Assembly (NCBI RefSeq): GCF_964246085.1
Contig: NZ_CAXTPD010000002.1
Reading direction: 5' to 3' (one strand)
Length of the DNA: 64,000 bases
From: Brotaphodocola sp003480315
GTDB taxonomy: Bacteria; Bacillota; Clostridia; Lachnospirales; Lachnospiraceae
In this document: positions 60,412 to 64,000 of the stretch, piece by piece
How positions within the stretch are numbered: position 1 is the stretch's first letter
Layout of the letters: each line of letters starts with the position of its first letter
Made by a program: the position numbers and the translations under genes
The notes under the pieces: generated by a model
Databases searched by the model: none
The model's input: only the letters and a program-made list of their open reading frames with translations
Told to the model about the DNA's origin: nothing

Positions 60412-61089
60412 TTACCGATTATCTGGAGCTTTTTGCTCTGAGTCCGGCAATGTAGCCAGAATCGGTCCCAATGAATCCAGAATGTGTTCCCGCATGGCCC
60501 GTTCCGCGCGTTCCGGATCTCCGGTATTGATCTCATCCAGCAGCTTTCTGTGCCAGTATCTCGGATAATGGATCTTGGAAGCCCGTACGCCCAGCGCCTT
60601 ACATAACACCCAGAACAGATTAATGCGGCTCAAAGTTCTTACCAGCATGTCATTATCGGTCAGCTCCGCAAGCCCCTGGTGGAAATTCAGGTGATTATTC
60701 CGGGAATCCATTGCGCTGTTTTCCTGATAAGGAACCGTATCCAGCTCTGTTGCAATGTAGATCAGCTCCTGCATGCGCTCGGGAGAAGCTTTCTGGCTTA
60801 CAATGCGGGCCACCTGACACTCAATGGCTTCCCTCAACTGATAACAATCCATGATCTTTTTTCTGTTTGGAATGGTAACAAAAGATCCCCACTGTGGCTT
60901 GGACTCAACCAGCCCATCTTCTTCCAGTTTCTTCAGTGCTTCGATAACCGGAATTACGCTGACACTAGTTACTTCTGCCATTTTTCTTCTGGAAAGCTTC
61001 ATTCCCGGCGGAAATTCGCCATCCAGGATTTTCTGTGAAATAATACGATATGCGACATCTGCCGCAGTCTGAAAAACTTCTTCCTGCAT
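60412..61089 (-). CDS. GntR-family regulator, FadR/FCD subfamily
   Basis: 225 residues. N-terminal winged HTH (DVAYRIISQKILDGEFPPGMKLSRRKMAEVTSVSVIPVIEALKKLEEDGLV) and a C-terminal FCD helical domain (YQLREAIECQVARIVS, HLNFHQGLAEL, REHIL) with the metal-binding Asp/His pattern partly readable. It binds TGTTATAACA sites, by inference, at its own promoter (61125-61134) and at three others. Ligand likely a carboxylate taken up by the adjacent transporter. AAAAGGAG before the ATG. Confidence 0.93.
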   Translation of the reverse strand: MQEEVFQTAADVAYRIISQKILDGEFPPGMKLSRRKMAEVTSVSVIPVIEALKKLEEDGLVESKPQWGSFVTIPNRKKIMDCYQLREAIECQVARIVSQKASPERMQELIYIATELDTVPYQENSAMDSRNNHLNFHQGLAELTDNDMLVRTLSRINLFWVLCKALGVRASKIHYPRYWHRKLLDEINTGDPERAERAMREHILDSLGPILATLPDSEQKAPDNR

Positions 61090-61114
61090 GTTCTCTCCTT
61101 TTCTTTACGCTATC

Positions 61115-61144
61115 ATAATATTACTGTTATAACAGTTTTGTCAA
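61115..61144 (-). promoter_or_regulatory. gntR promoter with embedded operator 3
   Basis: Minus strand TTGACA (61139-61144), 18-base spacer, TATTAT (61115-61120). The operator TGTTATAACA (61125-61134) lies inside the spacer, so the GntR protein probably represses its own gene. Confidence 0.85.
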
Positions 61145-61246
61145 TACTTATTTTGTGCACATTGTCCACTTCTACATTATGTTCAAAAATTAACACTGTA
61201 GTTTGTGCATATTTCATATTCTTTTGTTGATCAAAAGTTTTTTCTC

Positions 61247-61275
61247 TTGACATGGTGTTATAACAGTAATATCAT
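61247..61275 (+). promoter_or_regulatory. Promoter of the UPF0303/Gfo-Idh genes with embedded operator 4
   Basis: TTGACA (61247-61252), 17-base spacer, TATCAT (61270-61275). TGTTATAACA (61256-61265) sits inside the spacer, as in the gntR promoter. Confidence 0.85.
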
Positions 61276-61313
61276 ATTTTCAAACATATAGTCTGATTAA
61301 GGAGGTCTTCATT

Positions 61314-61799
61314 ATGAGCACACCAAATATACAAGCAGCCCAGGAGAAAGCCAGAGAGCTTCTCGCTCTGGAGCAGAAGCTGGTCCTTTCCTCTTTTTCC
61401 AATGAGGATGCATTAAAGATCGGTCTGGAAGCTGTCGCCTACATTCATGAGGCAAACAAGAGCGGCGTATATATTGAAATCCGCCACGGAGAAAACGTCG
61501 TATTTTCCCATTGTATGGACGGCGCAAACTGGGACAACCGCCTGTTTGCAGAGCGGAAGCTGAACACCGTCACCAAATTTGAACACTGCTCCATGTATGC
61601 GGGCGAAAAGTATATCACCAAAGGACGCCTGTTCTATGATTACTACGCTCCGCAGGAATACCAGTGTGCCGGCGGAGGTTTCCCAATCGTAATCACCGGA
61701 ATCGGCATGGTTGGCATGATCGGTGTTTCCGGCCTCTCTGCCGCAGAAGATCATCAGGTCTGCGCGGAAGCGCTTCGTCGCTTCTTAAATAAAGCATAA
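61314..61799 (+). CDS. UPF0303 (YBR137W-like, heme-degrading-domain) protein
   Basis: 161 residues. The family pattern is clear: FSHCMDGANWDNRLFAERKLNTVTKFEHCSMY and GGGFPIVITGIGMVGMIGVSGLSAAEDHQVCAEAL. Often annotated as heme-binding, without proof in bacteria, and usually near sugar or hydroxyacid catabolic genes. AAGGAGG before the ATG; 16 bases before the oxidoreductase. Expression should follow the GntR protein. Confidence 0.9.
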   Translation: MSTPNIQAAQEKARELLALEQKLVLSSFSNEDALKIGLEAVAYIHEANKSGVYIEIRHGENVVFSHCMDGANWDNRLFAERKLNTVTKFEHCSMYAGEKYITKGRLFYDYYAPQEYQCAGGGFPIVITGIGMVGMIGVSGLSAAEDHQVCAEALRRFLNKA

Positions 61800-61815
61800 C
61801 AGGAGGAAGCGTAAG

Positions 61816-62853
61816 ATGAGCTATCAGAGAGAATTTCCCCACAGACTCCGGGCCGGTCTTGTCGGCATCGGCTCCCACGCCTACCGCAACATTCTTCCGG
61901 TCATGAATTTCCTCCCGGTTCAGCTTGTAGCCGTCTGCAACCGTAGCAATGTAGAACTGGCACAGTTGACTGCGGCCCAATATGGCTGCAAAAGCTATCA
62001 GAAGCCGGAGGAAATGTATGAGAAAGAGCATCTGGACTGTGTATTTATCTGCGTTTCCCCGGAAGTCCATCCGGGCTTGGTTATTCAGGCCCTGGAGGCA
62101 GGCATTCATGTCTGGGTGGAGAAGCCCGCTGCCATGAACAGCGAACAAATCCTGCAGATGATCGAAGCAAAAAAAGACCGTGTAGCCCTGGTCGGCTATA
62201 AAAAAGTCTTTATGCCGGCTGTCACCAAAGCCCGCGAGGTCATCCAGTCTGAGAAATACGGCAATCTGGAAAGCATCCTTGCTGTATACCCCATGAAGAT
62301 GCCTCAGAACTGGGATGAGGTTATGCGTCAGGGACTCCGCACCGACTGGCTGAACAACGGCTGCCATCCGCTGTCCGTGATGCTGGCCACCGGAGGAGCA
62401 GTCGAGTCCGTTGTCTCCGTACAGAACCGTGTTGGTCACGGTGCCGACATCATCAAATTCAAAAACGGTGCCGTCGGAACCTTTCATCTTGCATCAGGTC
62501 CCCAGCCCATCGAGGAATATCACTTCTATTCCTCCAAATGGCATCTGCATATTGACGACAGCAGCAAAGTTACCCTGCAGCGCGGCATCCCATTCATCTA
62601 TGACCGCACCACATCCTTTACCGCTCCGGGTGATGAATGCGGCGCCGTTGTCTGGGAAGTCCAGAACTGCAAGGCTTCCCTGGATAACCAGGCCGCTTTC
62701 GTTCAGGGTATGTACCAGGAAATGATGGAATTCTGTAACTGTGTTCTGGAAAGCCGGAAACCGGATCTCGGCTCCCTGGAATTTGCTCTGAAGCTCACCA
62801 GAACGGCTGAAGCCCTGGCTATGTCAAACGGAAACGAAATCAAAATCTTATAA
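61816..62853 (+). CDS. Gfo/Idh/MocA-family oxidoreductase
   Basis: 345 residues. Rossmann domain AGLVGIGSHAYRN with the EKPAAMNSEQIL motif (VEKPAA) typical of the family, then a C-terminal GFO_IDH_MocA_C domain. It oxidises or reduces sugars or cyclitols with NAD(P). Second gene of the GntR-controlled plus-strand operon; with the dehydrogenase and YhcH on the other strand it suggests a sugar-acid or polyol pathway. Confidence 0.93.
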   Translation: MSYQREFPHRLRAGLVGIGSHAYRNILPVMNFLPVQLVAVCNRSNVELAQLTAAQYGCKSYQKPEEMYEKEHLDCVFICVSPEVHPGLVIQALEAGIHVWVEKPAAMNSEQILQMIEAKKDRVALVGYKKVFMPAVTKAREVIQSEKYGNLESILAVYPMKMPQNWDEVMRQGLRTDWLNNGCHPLSVMLATGGAVESVVSVQNRVGHGADIIKFKNGAVGTFHLASGPQPIEEYHFYSSKWHLHIDDSSKVTLQRGIPFIYDRTTSFTAPGDECGAVVWEVQNCKASLDNQAAFVQGMYQEMMEFCNCVLESRKPDLGSLEFALKLTRTAEALAMSNGNEIKIL

Positions 62854-62859
62854 CAACGT

Positions 62860-62911
62860 AAAAGAAGTCCGGCAGAATGCTTCTCAATTCCGCCGGACTT
62901 CTTTTTATCCG
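62860..62911. terminator. Bidirectional terminator between the oxidoreductase and gdhA
   Basis: AAAAGAAGTCCGGC (62860-62873) pairs with GCCGGACTTCTTTT (62892-62905), with T-runs on both sides. Confidence 0.92.
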
Positions 62912-62932
62912 TCACGATTCTTTTATTTCATC

Positions 62933-64000
62933 TTACACAATACCCTGTGCGATCATCGCATTTGCAACCTTTTCGAAGCCTGCAATATTTGCGCCTGCCA
63001 CATAGTTGCCCTCTGCGCCATAGCGTTTTGCAGCATCATCAACCTTTGCGAAAATGCCAACCATGATGTCATGCAGCTTTGCGTCAACCTCCTCAAAGGT
63101 CCAGGACAGTCTCATGCTGTTCTGGCTCTGCTCCAGACCGGATACTGCAACACCGCCTGCGTTTGCAGCCTTACCAGGCATGAAGAGGATCTTCTTCTCT
63201 ACGAACAGGTCGGTAGCTTCTCTGGTGGACGGCATGTTTGCACCCTCTGCTACTGCGAAGCAGCCGTTTGCGATCAGAGCCTTTGCGTCATCCAGATTCA
63301 GCTCGTTCTGGGTTGCGCACGGAAGAGCGATGTCACACGGAATGGTCCAGATGCCCTTGCCCTCCGTATATTTTGCAGACGGAACAGCGTCAACGTACTC
63401 TTTGATTCTGCCGCGACGACCTTCCTTGATCTCTTTTACAACATCCAGCTTGATGCCGTCCGGATCATATACATAGCCGTTGGAATCACTCATAGCAACA
63501 ACCTTAGCACCAAGTGCCTGAGCCTTCTGTACTGCGTAGATTGCTACATTTCCAGAACCGGATACCAGAACAGTCTTGCCGGCCAGCTCTTTGCCATTGT
63601 GCTTTAACATCTCATCCAGCATGTAGATCAGGCCGTAACCGGTTGCCTCAGTTCTTGCCAGGGAACCGCCGAAGGTCAGCCCTTTACCAGTCAGAACGCC
63701 CTCGTACAGACCGGTGATTCTCTTATACTGTCCGAACAGGAAGCCAACCTCTCTTGCGCCTACGCCGATATCACCAGCCGGGCAGTCAGTATCTTTACCG
63801 ATGTGACGGTACAGCTCAGTCATAAAGCTCTGGCAGAATGCCATAACCTCACGGTCAGATTTGCCCTTCGGATCGAAGTTGGAACCACCTTTACCGCCGC
63901 CCATAGGAAGACCGGTCAGGGAGTTTTTCAGAGTCTGCTCGAAACCTAAGAATTTTAAGATGCTCTGGTTTACGGACGGATGGAGACGAAGACCTCCCTT
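62933..64000 (-). CDS. gdhA: NADP-type glutamate dehydrogenase (N-terminus beyond window)
   Basis: The frame is open to the edge; the visible 355 residues start inside the dimerisation/substrate domain (VNQSILKFLGFEQTLKNSL). Substrate site LPMGGGKGGSNFDPKGKSD with the catalytic Lys, then GVGAREVGFLFGQYK, GSLARTEATGYG and the NAD(P) fold VSGSGNVAIYAVQKA. It interconverts glutamate and 2-oxoglutarate plus ammonia. The usual length is about 445, so roughly 90 residues are missing at the 5' side. Confidence 0.96.
   Translation of the reverse strand, partial: KGGLRLHPSVNQSILKFLGFEQTLKNSLTGLPMGGGKGGSNFDPKGKSDREVMAFCQSFMTELYRHIGKDTDCPAGDIGVGAREVGFLFGQYKRITGLYEGVLTGKGLTFGGSLARTEATGYGLIYMLDEMLKHNGKELAGKTVLVSGSGNVAIYAVQKAQALGAKVVAMSDSNGYVYDPDGIKLDVVKEIKEGRRGRIKEYVDAVPSAKYTEGKGIWTIPCDIALPCATQNELNLDDAKALIANGCFAVAEGANMPSTREATDLFVEKKILFMPGKAANAGGVAVSGLEQSQNSMRLSWTFEEVDAKLHDIMVGIFAKVDDAAKRYGAEGNYVAGANIAGFEKVANAMIAQGIV

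Noticed and set aside
1..64000. CRISPR arrays, rRNA genes, insertion-sequence transposases
   Set aside because: No regularly spaced repeats, no rRNA sequence and no transposase-type protein were seen in the window.

Overview
The window looks like a chromosomal segment of a Lachnospiraceae-type member of the Clostridia. The signs are family-restricted proteins (DUF5702, DUF3881, TIGR01906, an Flp/Tad system with a short N-rich pilin), a nine-gene V-type ATPase operon, a T-box leader, strong AGGAGG ribosome sites and roughly 50% G+C. I cannot name the genus from sequence alone. Both ends cut a gene: a TadE-like pilin at the left and NADP-type glutamate dehydrogenase at the right.

Layout. 1-8273 (minus): a complete tad/flp type IVb pilus operon read from one promoter at about 8380 (prepilin peptidase, TadZ/CpaE, CpaF, TadB, TadC, Flp pilin, DUF5702, TadE). 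8525-16970 (plus): a small orphan protein, an ArsR regulator with a palindrome at its start site followed by DUF2508, a GH13 amylase and glgB, then an APH-fold kinase and an OmpR-type two-component system. 17049-22280 (minus): CstA behind a T-box leader, a DUF4143 ATPase with repeated AT-rich promoter elements, and a secreted NlpC/P60 hydrolase with four peptidoglycan-binding repeats. 22423-31094 (minus): V-ATPase, subunits G/H-C-I-K-F-E-A-B-D in transcription order. 31359-38302: SH3 protein, exonuclease, D,D-carboxypeptidase, TIGR01906 protein, tRNA-Lys, thioredoxin, trmB and a 4Fe-4S protein.

38424-45108 is an integrative mobilizable element of about 6.7 kb. It has 20-bp terminal inverted repeats (19/20 match), a large serine recombinase, a MobV relaxase, a RepA_N protein, a pMV158-type oriT at the far left, and an AT-rich cargo module (DUF6882 protein, XRE regulator, small protein). 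It sits between a divergent promoter/operator region and the Crp/Fnr gene that this region appears to have driven, so the regulator gene is now 6.7 kb from its presumed promoter.

45130-52709 (mostly plus): Crp/Fnr regulator, alanyl-tRNA editing protein, LysR regulator, a MATE exporter behind a probable guanidine-IV riboswitch, a second MATE exporter and a YczE-like membrane protein. 52825-53212 holds decayed fragments next to a tRNA-Arg. 53530-62853: DUF3881 protein, a ketopantoate-reductase-like enzyme, and a catabolic regulon. That regulon is a tripartite tricarboxylate transporter, a hydroxyacid dehydrogenase and YhcH on the minus strand, with a UPF0303 protein and a Gfo/Idh/MocA oxidoreductase on the plus strand, tied together by a GntR regulator and four TGTTATAACA operators. 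62933 to the edge: gdhA.
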